Shown: one piece after another, positions 46,370 to 55,657 of the stretch
Numbering within the stretch: the first letter of the stretch is position 1
Layout of the letters: the number at the start of each line of letters is the position of its first letter
Assembly (NCBI RefSeq): GCF_012277315.1
Contig: NZ_CP051157.1
Coordinates: forward strand, 1,127,279 to 1,191,278
Reading direction: 5' to 3'
Origin: Wolbachia endosymbiont of Ctenocephalides felis wCfeJ
GTDB taxonomy: Bacteria > Pseudomonadota > Alphaproteobacteria > Rickettsiales > Anaplasmataceae
Length of the DNA stretch: 64,000 bases
Made by a program: the position numbers and the translations under genes
The notes under the pieces: generated by a model
Databases searched by the model: none
The model's input: only the letters and a program-made list of their open reading frames with translations
What the model was told of the DNA's origin: nothing

Positions 46370-46526
46370 GTATAAGTAGTTGATAGTTACTGAAATGCTA
46401 GTTGTACAGCGGGTTTCTAAGCTTTTTAAGTTTTGATGGTGCAAATTACTAAAAAATTATGGTAATTCATGCTTGATTTGATGAATTAAAGAGGTAAGAT
46501 TAAGGACAGTAAATATAGTAAGGTAA

Positions 46527-47615
46527 TTGATAGTTATGAATGATAAAAGGATAATAAAACCAAAGTTGGGTTTATTGGAACTTGCAAGGCAGTTAGACAA
46601 CGCATCTAAAGCATGTAAAGCTAAAGGGTACTCAAGGGACACATTTAATTGGTTCAAGGAATTATGTGAAAATGGGGAGGAAACAGTGTTACATGAAATA
46701 AGCAAGAGAAAAGTGTCGTTTGCAAATAGAGTGTCTGAAGATATGGAAAAGATAATAATAGAAGTAGCGTTAGAATCTCCGGCACGCGGACAAGTAGGTG
46801 CAGCTAGAGAACTAAAAAAAAGAGGCATATCAATCTCTTCTGACGGGGTAAGATCAGTATGGAAAAAGAATGGTCTTGAAACTTTTGAAAAGAGATTGAA
46901 AACACTTGAAGCAAAAGTAGCTCAAGGTGATATAGTTTTAACAAGAGAATAACATATTACTCTAGAGAAAATTAAAGCACAAAAGGAAGCTCGCGGTGAA
47001 ATTGAGACTCAATATCCAGGATATTTAGGTAGTCAGGATACCTATCATGTAGGTGATTTCAAGAATATTGGGTCGATATACCAACAGACTTTTATCGATA
47101 CATACTCTCGAGTTGCATTTGTCAAATTGTATATGGAGAAAACGGCTATTGCAGCTGCGGATCTTCTCAATGATAGAGTTATTCCTTTTTTTGATGAGCA
47201 TAAAGTTAGATTATCACGCATTTTAACAGACAGAGGCAAAGAGTATTGTGGTAGGCCGCCTGAAAACCATGTTTATCAACTGTATTTGGGAGTTGAAAAC
47301 ATTGACCATTTTAGCACTAAAACCAGTTCTCCACGAACAAATGGTATATGTGAGAGATTCCATAAAATTATGCAAGATGAGTGTTATCACATTCTTTTTA
47401 GAAAGAAGGTTTACAGTTCTTTAGAGGATTTGCAAGCGGATGTTGACCAATGGCTATGCTTCTATAATGAGACACGATCTTGCTTGGAGGGATATTGCGA
47501 TGGAAAAACACCTATGCAGACCTTTTTAGGTGCTAAACAAATTGCCTTTCAAAAAAATGTATCTCTATTCGGGGGTGTAGTAGAGAAAACTCTTCAAGCA
47601 CAATTGTTGAGATAA
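46527..47615 (+). pseudogene. IS481-type transposase with an internal stop codon
   Basis: One continuous frame of 363 codons contains a single in-frame TAA at 46950-46952, so two products of 141 and about 200 residues are predicted. The N-terminal half holds the helix-turn-helix (ARGQVGAARELKKRGISIS). The C-terminal half is the rve integrase core with QQTFIDTYSRVAFVKLY (first Asp), LTDRGKEYCG (second Asp) and SSPRTNGICERFHKIMQDE (Glu region). The flanking codons suggest the TAA arose from one base change, since LTRE and HITLEKIK join smoothly. The element looks recently disabled. Its terminal repeats were not identified with certainty. Confidence 0.85.
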
Positions 47616-47773
47616 ACTAGACACAGAAAAATGTGTTGCTTTTAACAGTTTATAAAATTTGGTAGGAAAAATGTGCTTCTAAAGTTTCATATCATGCCTT
47701 TCACCCCTGAAAGGATACCAGCGGTAACTTAGGAGCCCTCTCTTGAGCAAACACTTCGTATCTGTTCAGACAA

Positions 47774-47898
47774 TGGTGTCAACTTAAGGAAAAATGTCAG
47801 TGATTGTGTTTTTCCTATAGCTGTAATAAAGTAGATAAGCCCAAATGCTATCATGTCTTTAGGAAAGGTTGCTAATTGAGGCTCTTAAGTCGACATCA
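47774..47898. mobile_element. MITE-like element, copy 2
   Basis: TGGTGTCAACTTAAG (47774-47788) and CTTAAGTCGACATCA (47884-47898) are imperfect inverted ends of a 125-bp unit. It matches the element at 15535-15658 throughout (shared GTCAGTGA, CTATAGCTG, TTTAGGAAAG and GGCTCTTAAGT). This copy is the more decayed. It sits between the IS481 remnant and the right inner inverted repeat. Confidence 0.75.
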
Positions 47899-47938
47899 TT
47901 GTACGTTCAGCGGAGTGGCTTAAGAAATAATAGATGGA

Positions 47939-48027
47939 GTATCTGTTCAGCAGAGTGGCAAAATAAGGTAGACAAGGTAGTATAAAAAGATAACCATAGA
48001 GTAAAAGTGAATTTACAACAAAGGGTG
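47939..48027 (-). repeat. Inner 89-bp inverted repeat, right copy
   Basis: This is the partner of 46281-46369, 88 of 89 bases complementary. It runs from GTATCTGTTCAGCAGAGTGG to CAACAAAGGGTG. The decamer TATCTGTTCA also begins sequences at about 45202, 47760 and (reversed) 48255-48264, as if it marked a mobile-element end. Confidence 0.9.
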
Positions 48028-48210
48028 TTATTCCAGCACGTGACACTGGGATCCAGGGATTTCGATTGGATACTGAGTATAAAAGTAGCTAACCTTATGT
48101 TAAAACACAATATTTTTGGTGAGGGGTTGCATTAAAAGCTGGATTCCAGTGTCAAGCACTGGAATGACACAACCATAAAGTGAAACTAGATCCCAGTGTC
48201 AGCTACTTGC
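48028..48210. repeat. Palindromic elements between inner and outer inverted repeats
   Basis: Copies of TTATTCCAGCACGTGACACT and of GGATTCCAGTGTCAAGCACTGG fill this stretch, with short AT-rich spacers. No gene is present. Confidence 0.7.
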
Positions 48211-48265
48211 ATAACACCACTTTTGCTTCAATATTTGCATATTAGCCACGCCCTTGAACAGATAC
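48211..48265 (-). repeat. Outer 55-bp inverted repeat, right copy
   Basis: This is the partner of 45201-45255, 50 of 55 bases complementary. It lies about 55 bp beyond the 3' end of gyrB. Confidence 0.8.
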
Positions 48266-48319
48266 ATAGATAGATATAAATATTTAGCCTTTTTATCTAG
48301 ATATGTTAATCAAAAAAGT

Positions 48320-50701
48320 TTAAATATCAACATCATGTACATTAAGTGCGTTGCTATTGATAAAATCACGGCGCGGCTCAACTATATCACCCATTAGCAC
48401 CGAGAACATGCTGTCTGCCTCTTCACAATCTTTGATTTCAACTTTTAGCAAAGTTCTGGTTTCTGGATTAAGTGTAGTTTCCCAAAGTTGGTCGGCATTC
48501 ATTTCACCAAGACCTTTGAATCTCTGTAGAGTTAAACCTTTTTTACCATAGTCCATTATTATTTTTGCAAGTGCACTCGGAGATCTGACCTTTATTTCAG
48601 TTTCTTGTGATTTTAACAATGAATCACCATTGAATAAGTCAATTATATCATCAAGTGCGCTCAATATGTTACGTACCTCTTTGCTTTCAAGCATGCTAAG
48701 CGGAAATACATATTTGTCTGCTAATCCTTGAAATAATTTAGAGATGTGAACTTCTCTTTCTTCATCTTTTACTTCTACTTCCCAATCATATTCGCCATGA
48801 GTCAACTCCAAATATTTCAATATCTCATCGGCAGATGATAAAGCATTTTTTTTGCTTAAAATTAGTAATGACTCCAATAGGTTTTGTGGTATTTCCCTGT
48901 CGTAATTTTTGCTAATGTTTGAAATATAAAGGCATTTATTCAAAACAAAGCGTAAATCTTTATCTGTGCCGCCGTTTAATGTTAATCTTTTAACTGCTGA
49001 GTTTACTATATACTCTTCAAAAGTTTCATCATCTTTAATATAAGTATCTTTAGCATTTTTTGTGACTTTATAAAGAGGTGGTTGCGCTATATATAAATAC
49101 CCTTTTTCAATTATTTCACGCATATACCGAAAAAAGAAAGTTAGAATTAAAGTTCTTATATGTGAACCATCAACGTCTGCATCTGTCATAATGATAATTT
49201 TATGATACCTAGCTTTCTCAATATCAAAATGCTCACTTCCTATGCCAGCTCCAATTGCAGTAATTAAAGAACCAATTTCCGCAGATGAAAAAATACGATC
49301 TAAACTTACACGTTCTACGTTTAGAATCTTCCCCCTTAAAGCAAGCACCGCTTGTGTTTTACGATTACGCCCCTGCTTTGCAGTACCACCTGCGGAATTA
49401 CCTTCTACTATAAATAACTCTGATAATTCAGGAATTTTTTCCTGACAATCAGCAAGCTTTCCAGGTAGAGTAGAAATATCAATACTGTTTTTGTTTTTAA
49501 CTAATTCTCGTGCCTTTCTTGCAGCTTCTCTGCCCTTAGCTGATCTGATGGCTCTTTCTACTATGCTTGCTGCTAACTTTGGATCAGTTTCAAGTATTGT
49601 ACTCAATTTGTCAAAAACAATGCTTTCCACGACTGTGCGTGCTTCAGAACTGACTAACTTGTCTTTTGTTTGTGAAGAAAACTTAGGATCAGGCATCTTG
49701 AGAGATAAAACACAGGTTAACCCTTCTCTTACATCTTCTCCAGTCAAATTCACTTTTGCCTTTTTCAAAAACCCTTCATTGGTTGCATAGTTATTGATAC
49801 ATCTAGTTAGTGCGGACCTGAACCCCGCCAAATGCGTACCACCATCCCGTTGCCTTATATTATTAGTGAAGCATAACATGTTCTCATAGTAAGAATCATT
49901 CCACTCCATCGAGATTTCTATGCTAATGCCAAGATCTCTTGCTTCACCTCTCATGCTGGTAATTTTGGTAACGTGTGTCTTGTTTTTGTCTAAGTACCGT
50001 ACAAAATTTGCTGTGCCGAAATTATCCTCAGACTGTTTGCCATCGTTAAAGTGAGACTCTACATGTGGTTCGTTGCGTAGATCACGCAAAGAGATCTTGA
50101 TATTTGAATTTAAAAATGCTAATTCTCTGATACGATTCTCAAGGGTAGAATAGCTAAAATCAATGCCACTAAAAGTTTCTGTTGACGGCATGAACGTTAC
50201 TCTCGTCCCTCTTTTGCTTGTGTTTTCATTTACTACCTTCAAGGGTTCAATGGACTCACCATCTTCAAAGCGCATAAAGTGCTCTTTCTTGTTACGCCAA
50301 ATGGTTAATTCTAGCCAACTCGATAATGCATTTACAACTGAGATCCCAACACCATGTAACCCGCCAGAAACCTTGTAGGTATTGTTGTCAAACTTACCAC
50401 CTGCATGCAGTTGGGTCATTATTACTTCTGCTGCTGATATTCCTTCCTCCTCATGAATATCAGTTGGAATGCCACGACCGTTGTCAGTTACAGATACTGA
50501 GCCATCTTCATTTATGCTAATTTCGATCTTATCACAATACCCGGCTAAAGACTCATCTATCGCGTTGTCAACAACCTCATATACCATATGATGCAGACCA
50601 GATCCATCATCAGTATCACCAATGTACATACCTGGACGTTTTCTTACAGCATCCAGACCTCTTAAGATTTTTATTGCATCAGCGTTGTAATTACTTTCCA
50701 T
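48320..50701 (-). CDS. gyrB: DNA gyrase subunit B
   Basis: GyrB is the ATPase subunit that powers negative supercoiling. The 793-residue protein has the GHKL ATPase motifs (EVVDNAIDESLAGY, DNGRGIP, GGLHGVGISVVNALS). It also has the TOPRIM domain with IVEGNSAGGTAKQGRNRK, the acidic MTDADVDGSHI and the tail RFKGLGEMNADQLWETT. The usual EGDSAGG is EGNSAGG here: Asn435 (codon 49397-49399) replaces the aspartate equivalent to E. coli Asp426. The next conserved LKGKILN is LRGKILN. The start MESNYNADAIKILRGLDAVR fits the family. A promoter lies at 50731-50759. gyrA is not in the window. Confidence 0.97.
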   Translation of the reverse strand: MESNYNADAIKILRGLDAVRKRPGMYIGDTDDGSGLHHMVYEVVDNAIDESLAGYCDKIEISINEDGSVSVTDNGRGIPTDIHEEEGISAAEVIMTQLHAGGKFDNNTYKVSGGLHGVGISVVNALSSWLELTIWRNKKEHFMRFEDGESIEPLKVVNENTSKRGTRVTFMPSTETFSGIDFSYSTLENRIRELAFLNSNIKISLRDLRNEPHVESHFNDGKQSEDNFGTANFVRYLDKNKTHVTKITSMRGEARDLGISIEISMEWNDSYYENMLCFTNNIRQRDGGTHLAGFRSALTRCINNYATNEGFLKKAKVNLTGEDVREGLTCVLSLKMPDPKFSSQTKDKLVSSEARTVVESIVFDKLSTILETDPKLAASIVERAIRSAKGREAARKARELVKNKNSIDISTLPGKLADCQEKIPELSELFIVEGNSAGGTAKQGRNRKTQAVLALRGKILNVERVSLDRIFSSAEIGSLITAIGAGIGSEHFDIEKARYHKIIIMTDADVDGSHIRTLILTFFFRYMREIIEKGYLYIAQPPLYKVTKNAKDTYIKDDETFEEYIVNSAVKRLTLNGGTDKDLRFVLNKCLYISNISKNYDREIPQNLLESLLILSKKNALSSADEILKYLELTHGEYDWEVEVKDEEREVHISKLFQGLADKYVFPLSMLESKEVRNILSALDDIIDLFNGDSLLKSQETEIKVRSPSALAKIIMDYGKKGLTLQRFKGLGEMNADQLWETTLNPETRTLLKVEIKDCEEADSMFSVLMGDIVEPRRDFINSNALNVHDVDI

Positions 50702-50730
50702 GGAATCGTGTCATTTATAAATATTAACTA

Positions 50731-50759
50731 ATATTACATTTGTATGTGCTGATTAGCAA
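50731..50759 (-). promoter_or_regulatory. Probable promoter of gyrB
   Basis: Read on the minus strand, TTGCTA (50759-50754) and TAATAT (50736-50731) are separated by 17 bp, about 30 bp before the gyrB ATG. The match is good at the -10 and moderate at the -35. Confidence 0.55.
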
Positions 50760-50915
50760 CATTTTTAAGTCGAAAGAAGGATCCTTGGCCATAATACATA
50801 AATAATGCATACTAAACTGTCTATACAAAGTGATTTGAACAGACAGACCAAATTGAAAATAATTATACAAACTCTGTTTTACGCTTCAAGGTGAGTGACT
50901 AAAACGCAGTATAAT

Positions 50916-52160
50916 TTACTTTGCCCTTTCGGTTGAAGGATTTCCCAACTCAACGTAGGATAAATTATTCATACAAGTTTCTGATATTTCTTTCTGTTTA
51001 TTATTATCCAGCTTGCTGCTGAATTCCTTGAACTTTTTCTCAAGCGCTGAATGTGTAGTTATAATATATCTTACCGTTTCAGGTGATAATTCTGGTAACT
51101 CATTACGAATTTTTTCTTGCTCTTTCCCAGAGAAATTTTTGAGATTTTCCCTAGCCATTTCTGGAAATCCTTGAGTGATTGTTTCCTCCACCATTCTACT
51201 GGCTTCCTTTTCATCTAGAGTAATAACCACTAATGGATGCAAACCAGCTAAAGATTCAAATAGCTTATTGTATGTTCCACCAGCACAACTTTGACCTTGG
51301 TTGCCATAAGTTGTCGCTGCATCTATAAGACCTCTTACAAACATATCCTTTCTATTTTTTATATCTCTATCGCTTAAAGGAACTGCTTGGCCCTCCATCC
51401 CTGTATTTCTGTCACTGCAAGCTTTCCAACACAAAATAGCTGCTTGCTTTAGTGTTAACTGACTATAATTGTCTTTAAAACTATCTTCTGTCATTATGTT
51501 GACAAACTGCAAACACTCAAGAGCTTGAGACTTTTCATCTGCTTTAAACTCATTTGACTGTCTAATATACTCCTCAATATCAGTTGTATTTCCTCTATTT
51601 AGTTGTATATAAAACTCCTCCCGGCTTAAGTTCTCTTTGTATTTTTTTACAAGTTTATCAACACTTAAGTTTACACTAGAAACCGCGTTTGGATCATGAG
51701 TAGTTTGTGCAACAAAAGGCAGAACATTAACTAAATCATGCATGAAAAGTTGCATTTCTTCCTCTGGAACTTCTTGCATTAAGTTAAAAAATTGCCGTAT
51801 CTCTTCAATGAGTGCTCGGTTTAATAACCATAAGAATAGCGCAGGCAATGCTAAAAATATACAAGAAGTAATAATACATACAACTAAAACAGTTTTTAAC
51901 ATTAACCTAATGACATTTTTTGGCCAGGCTGATAATTTTGTTTCATTTTCACCAGGTTTCAGAAAATAATCCACTAACCATGAATACAAAAGGAACTGTA
52001 CAAGCAAAAAGAAAGGAGGAATCATGCTTACCAGTAAAATTATGTTAAAAAACCTTTTAATTTTACTAGTATTACTATAAGCATTTTGCACTCTTTCTAC
52101 TAGAGCCTGTGCTCTATTTATCCTATCTTGTTGTTGATTATTATTTTCGCCTGCTAACAT
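50916..52160 (-). CDS. Hypothetical membrane protein with large C-terminal helical domain
   Basis: I do not recognise this family. From the ATG at 52158-52160 (AAGGTG upstream; an in-frame GTG three codons earlier is less likely) the product is 414 residues. An N-terminal polar segment precedes two hydrophobic segments (about 38-62, FNIILLVSMIPPFFLLVQFL, and 85-115, LKTVLVVCIITSCIFLALPALF). A helical soluble domain of about 280 residues follows (for example EIRQFFNLMQEVPEEEMQLF). The layout places a large domain on one side of the membrane. Neighbours are gyrB and an ankyrin gene on the same strand, both separated by gaps above 100 bp. Confidence 0.72.
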   Translation of the reverse strand: MLAGENNNQQQDRINRAQALVERVQNAYSNTSKIKRFFNIILLVSMIPPFFLLVQFLLYSWLVDYFLKPGENETKLSAWPKNVIRLMLKTVLVVCIITSCIFLALPALFLWLLNRALIEEIRQFFNLMQEVPEEEMQLFMHDLVNVLPFVAQTTHDPNAVSSVNLSVDKLVKKYKENLSREEFYIQLNRGNTTDIEEYIRQSNEFKADEKSQALECLQFVNIMTEDSFKDNYSQLTLKQAAILCWKACSDRNTGMEGQAVPLSDRDIKNRKDMFVRGLIDAATTYGNQGQSCAGGTYNKLFESLAGLHPLVVITLDEKEASRMVEETITQGFPEMARENLKNFSGKEQEKIRNELPELSPETVRYIITTHSALEKKFKEFSSKLDNNKQKEISETCMNNLSYVELGNPSTERAK

Positions 52161-52279
52161 ATTACACACCTTATATTATTATTAGCATACAATGTTGTGA
52201 AAATATGGCAATAAAAAATTTGAGCACACCATACCTCTCTATAATTTATTGTGGATTGATAGTTGTTTTATATAAAACC

Positions 52280-53341
52280 TTATACTTTTTGCCTTGGAAG
52301 TATTACTTTGTAACTTTCTACCTTATCAAGAATACTGCTTGGTTTTACTGTAGTATCTATCTTATTTTCAATATCTGCTCCATACAGTTTAAGAACCTTG
52401 ATAGCTTTTTCATTTCCACTATTCAGTGCAATATCTAAAGCATCCATTCCAGCTTTATTTTTGTGATTGATAAAGTTTTCTAGCTGATCTTTACCAAAGG
52501 TTCTCACATACCGTTCAATGATGAGTTTTACCACTTTCCCAGAGCAATTATTTGCAGCAGGAAAAAGTACCGTATTATTGTTATTGTCTTTTTTTGTTAC
52601 GTCTGCTTCGAGCTCATTTATCAAATACTTGATAACTTCTACTCTACTATCATTTTCTGCTTCAGTACATTGCCTAGCAGCCAAAAATAGTGCCGTCCGT
52701 CCACTATTATCTGTATCTTCAATATTTTGCCCCTTATCGATCAAGGCTCGTATTATACTTTTACTTCCATACAAAGCAGCAAAAAGCAGAGGAGTATACC
52801 CTTCGGTGCTTTCTCTTTCGTTAATTATTGCACCATGGTCAGTTAAGAGTTCTATAAATTCTGGTGTATTTGCAAAAATTGCAAAGTGCATTGGTGTTAA
52901 ATCGTCTTTACCATGGTTTTTAGTTTTTGCATTAACATGTGCTCCACTTTTTATCAGCAATTTCACTATTTCTAATTGTTTGCGTCCAACAGCAACATGT
53001 AGTGGTGTATGATTGCGTTCGTATTTATCATTGACGTTTGCACCATATTTTACTAGTAGTTTTACAGTTTCAACGCTACCCTCCAAAATTGCAACATACA
53101 AAGGGGTACGCCCACCTTCATTATGCGTATCAAGATTTGTTTTTAAATTAACTAAATTCTTGCTTAATTCCTCAATTACCTCTAATCGAGCAGTTTTATC
53201 AAGTTTTGCCCATTCGTTTTTCCCTTCTATGATATTAGACAACAAATTTGACATACAACAAGGATCTCTAAGCTCCGCTGAACTTAGCTTTATTTTCTTT
53301 GTGCCTATTCTAAGAAAGTATCCTTCTATGTCCTCTATCAT
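52280..53341 (-). CDS. Ankyrin repeat protein
   Basis: This is a 353-residue protein from the ATG at 53339-53341; the upstream TTG start is less likely. After a roughly 75-residue N-terminal part come at least six ankyrin repeats. They include GGRTPLYVAILEGSVETVKLLVKYGANVN, HTPLHVAVGRKQLEIVKLLIKSGAHVN, TPMHFAIFANTPEFIELLTDHGA, YTPLLFAALYGSKSIIRALIDKG and a final DALDIALNSGNEKAIKVLKLYGA. No membrane helix or signal peptide is seen. Ankyrin proteins of Wolbachia are suspected to act on host proteins, but no function can be assigned from sequence. The repeats diverge from each other, so they are not a recent tandem expansion. Confidence 0.9.
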   Translation of the reverse strand: MIEDIEGYFLRIGTKKIKLSSAELRDPCCMSNLLSNIIEGKNEWAKLDKTARLEVIEELSKNLVNLKTNLDTHNEGGRTPLYVAILEGSVETVKLLVKYGANVNDKYERNHTPLHVAVGRKQLEIVKLLIKSGAHVNAKTKNHGKDDLTPMHFAIFANTPEFIELLTDHGAIINERESTEGYTPLLFAALYGSKSIIRALIDKGQNIEDTDNSGRTALFLAARQCTEAENDSRVEVIKYLINELEADVTKKDNNNNTVLFPAANNCSGKVVKLIIERYVRTFGKDQLENFINHKNKAGMDALDIALNSGNEKAIKVLKLYGADIENKIDTTVKPSSILDKVESYKVILPRQKV

Positions 53342-53390
53342 ATGGAATTGCGAACATGTCAATTCATATATTGTTAAGGATTATTATTAA

Positions 53391-53773
53391 GTTTTTATTA
53401 ATATAATATTAATAAAAATTTTAGTCGAGAAAAGACGCTTTACTTGCAACAAGTCCAATACAATAGACTTCTCGTATAACCCAAACAGAAAAAAACAATT
53501 TACTCTCCATTTTTAATATTGGCATTTTTCCTACGCTGTGTGCTCTTAAGTTGCCTTAGCTATATAAGTAAAAACTGAAGTTTTAGCAAGACATGCAGTG
53601 CACACAGTTCGGAAAATTAAACAATAGTACGCCGAATACAAGCCTTTTATAGCCTTACGGCTTTGATTTATAGATACAATCCAGTTTTCTGATCAAAAAT
53701 ACCGCAAGTGTAATTGTTTATGACTAATTTTCCAGTGTCAGCTATTTGCATAGCCTCTTCATTTCATGCTTAT
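53391..53773. other. 383-bp intergenic stretch without a recognised gene
   Basis: The sequence is AT-rich and carries only weak structure. GTGTGC (about 53538) and GCACAC (about 53595) could form distant arms, and a TTGCATAGCC fragment near 53747 resembles the end of a palindromic element. I see no gene, tRNA or strong promoter. Confidence 0.5.
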
Positions 53774-54313
53774 CTACAACACAACTTTCAGCTCGCAGAA
53801 TGGGGAGTATACTCCTTTTACTTCGGATAAATAGCTATTCACTTCTGATTCACGATTTTTATAGAGAGCAGAAACATGCTGCATAATGCCTAATTTTATC
53901 TGCTCAGGAACTTTATCATAGCCAGCTTCATACACAATTTCAACTCTTATTGCATTCAAGTGATTAAAAAATTCAATGTAGCCTCCTATGTCGCTGAAGT
54001 AATACTTGAGTGTCCTCTTTTCTTGATTTTTAGACATCGTTGCAGTAGCAGATATTATTACTCTCACGGGACCATAACTTAAATAGATTCTATTAGGTAT
54101 ATGGCCTTCACATGAAACTTGCCATGTTTGCTTAACCAGCGACTTTTCCATATACCACTCTGCATAATCGGTTGCCATAAAAATCAGGTTTGAAATTAAC
54201 TTATCATCCTGATCACTCTCAATGCGTAGGAAAGACTTAACTTCCTCTAAAGTAACCGGAAAAGATTTAAGTTTGGATTTACGTTGTACACGTATTCTTG
54301 GCAAAGTAGACAT
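53774..54313 (-). CDS. Phage/gene-transfer-agent head-tail connector-like protein
   Basis: The 179-residue product resembles the gp6/gp8-type head-tail connector found in phages and in alphaproteobacterial gene transfer agents. Its helical N-terminal half is VTLEEVKSFLRIESDQDDKLISNLIFMATDYAEWYMEKSL. A beta-rich half contains YLSYGPVRVIISATA, then VEIVYEAGYDKVPEQIKLGIMQHVSALYKNRE. A G-rich Shine-Dalgarno sequence (GGGGGG) lies just before the ATG. As with the DUF2460 gene at 15.7 kb, no structural neighbours are present, so it is an isolated but intact relic. It is not next to any identifiable WO prophage gene. Confidence 0.8.
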   Translation of the reverse strand: MSTLPRIRVQRKSKLKSFPVTLEEVKSFLRIESDQDDKLISNLIFMATDYAEWYMEKSLVKQTWQVSCEGHIPNRIYLSYGPVRVIISATATMSKNQEKRTLKYYFSDIGGYIEFFNHLNAIRVEIVYEAGYDKVPEQIKLGIMQHVSALYKNRESEVNSYLSEVKGVYSPFCELKVVL

Positions 54314-54529
54314 AATAACCCCCCTTATTTATATATAGCTAATTCCATTTCCTGTCATCCTATAAAAAAACTTCTAATTCTAGTACCTAGGTGACAAGAA
54401 AGAAGACTGGTTTTCCTAGCAACAACTCTGATGAGAAGAGCAATGCTAAAGGAATACCATTTCTTGCGTTCAATGTTAAGTTAAAACCTGTATAGTAGCA
54501 ACTCTAAACGCTTGAAATTCTTAGTTTTG

Positions 54530-54856
54530 CTATAAGTTCTTTATTGTGTGCTCTACTACATTAAGAAGAGAACGTATTAAAGCTGTTTCTCCCTTTTGAT
54601 TGATAAAGTTTGAACTTACAGCGTACTCAACTAGGCCGGATTTCAGCAAATTGACATTTTGAGAATGAATATTGTTGAAGATGGTGTTTAACTCCTTGGC
54701 AAGCAAACCGCGAAACTTCTGTACACTATCATATGTAACATTTTCAAGTTCGTGCGCAAATTTATCTTGAGCTGCAGTTGTTATATCTTCAATTTCTTCA
54801 TTAAGTTCCTCCAGCTTTTTTTCCTTACTCTTAAGGTTTTTTGTGAAAGCCTTCAT
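54530..54856 (-). CDS. Hypothetical small helical protein
   Basis: I do not recognise this 108-residue protein. Residues 5-45 form a basic-acidic helix, probably coiled coil (KNLKSKEKKLEELNEEIEDI). The C-terminal part (LLKSGLVEYAVSSNFINQKGETALIRSLLN) reads like a single ankyrin-type repeat. It may be the end of a larger decayed ankyrin gene or a complete small protein. The upstream sequence is AT-rich with a GATAGG ribosome site before the ATG. It is flanked by 216 bp (containing worn palindromic pieces) and 192 bp without features. Confidence 0.55.
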   Translation of the reverse strand: MKAFTKNLKSKEKKLEELNEEIEDITTAAQDKFAHELENVTYDSVQKFRGLLAKELNTIFNNIHSQNVNLLKSGLVEYAVSSNFINQKGETALIRSLLNVVEHTIKNL

Positions 54857-55048
54857 ACCTATCCAACTTAACTACTATTATAATTATAATATAAAAAACT
54901 ACCAAAGCAAAAAATTTATATTGCAACATGCCGTTGCATAAAACAAATTTCCTTATTAATAGTAAATTATGCTTGAGCACAATGAAAAATTTCAAAAAGT
55001 CAAGTCTATATACAGGTACTGGCTTTGCACAGTGAATAATATCTTTTT

Positions 55049-55372
55049 TTACTCCGCAATAATATTTTTTTCTTTTAGCAGGCTTTGCAGTTCACCTTTT
55101 TCATACATCTCACGAGTAATGTCACAGCCACCGATGAACTCTCCTTTTACATATAATTGTGGAATTGTTGGCCAATCAGAAAACTGTTTTATGGACTGAC
55201 GTATCTCATCATCTTCTAGTATGTTAACACACTTAAACCTTACGTTTAACTTTTTCAGAATCGACACAACGAGCCCAGAAAATCCGCATTGAGGAAAATC
55301 AGAAGTACCCTTCATGTATAACACCACATCATTCTCCACTATATCTTTTTTTATTTGTTCAAAATTGTTCAT
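55049..55372 (-). CDS. grxD: Monothiol glutaredoxin, Grx4 family
   Basis: This 107-residue CGFS-type glutaredoxin binds and transfers [2Fe-2S] clusters with glutathione. The active site is CGFS at residues 29-32, preceded by VVLYMKGTSDFPQ. The conserved WPTIPQLYVKGEFIGGCDI holds the cis-proline (TIP) and the glutathione-binding GGCD. It lies 15 bp downstream of a bolA gene on the same strand. BolA and Grx4 proteins form a heterodimer around an iron-sulfur cluster, so the pair is a functional unit and probably one transcript. Confidence 0.96.
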   Translation of the reverse strand: MNNFEQIKKDIVENDVVLYMKGTSDFPQCGFSGLVVSILKKLNVRFKCVNILEDDEIRQSIKQFSDWPTIPQLYVKGEFIGGCDITREMYEKGELQSLLKEKNIIAE

Positions 55373-55387
55373 AAATTCACCTTAATC

Positions 55388-55606
55388 TTAAGCATTAGTT
55401 TCCAACTGCAAAGCATGTATGGACTGACCTTCCAAAGCCTTATACACCATTCTATGCTGTTCTAATTTTGTCTTTCCAAGAAAATGCTTGGAGGTTATTT
55501 TTAAATGGTAATGGTCATCATCTCCAGCAAGATCGTTAATCTCTACGTCAGCATCAGGAAATGATTGCTTGATAATTTTCTCTAATTCATGAATTGCGAT
55601 AACCAT
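55388..55606 (-). CDS. BolA family protein
   Basis: The 72-residue protein is a BolA/IbaG-type partner of monothiol glutaredoxin. It shows the class II KH-like fold sequence LEKIIKQSFPDADVEINDLAGDDDHYHLKITSKHF and the HRMVYKAL signature with the conserved His that can ligate the shared cluster. The length is at the short end for BolA (about 75-105). Its gene precedes grxD by 15 bp, supporting a role in iron-sulfur cluster trafficking or repair rather than transcription control. Confidence 0.93.
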   Translation of the reverse strand: MVIAIHELEKIIKQSFPDADVEINDLAGDDDHYHLKITSKHFLGKTKLEQHRMVYKALEGQSIHALQLETNA

Positions 55607-55657
55607 TAACTTACTTTAAATTTTTATTATAAATCTAAAACAATTATATGCAATTGA

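Noticed and set aside
46457-46828. Open frame antisense to the IS481-type transposase
   Set aside because: It is the complement of the N-terminal transposase frame, with no independent evidence.
52518-53012. 164-codon open frame antisense to the ankyrin gene
   Set aside because: The ankyrin repeats on the other strand explain the open frame.
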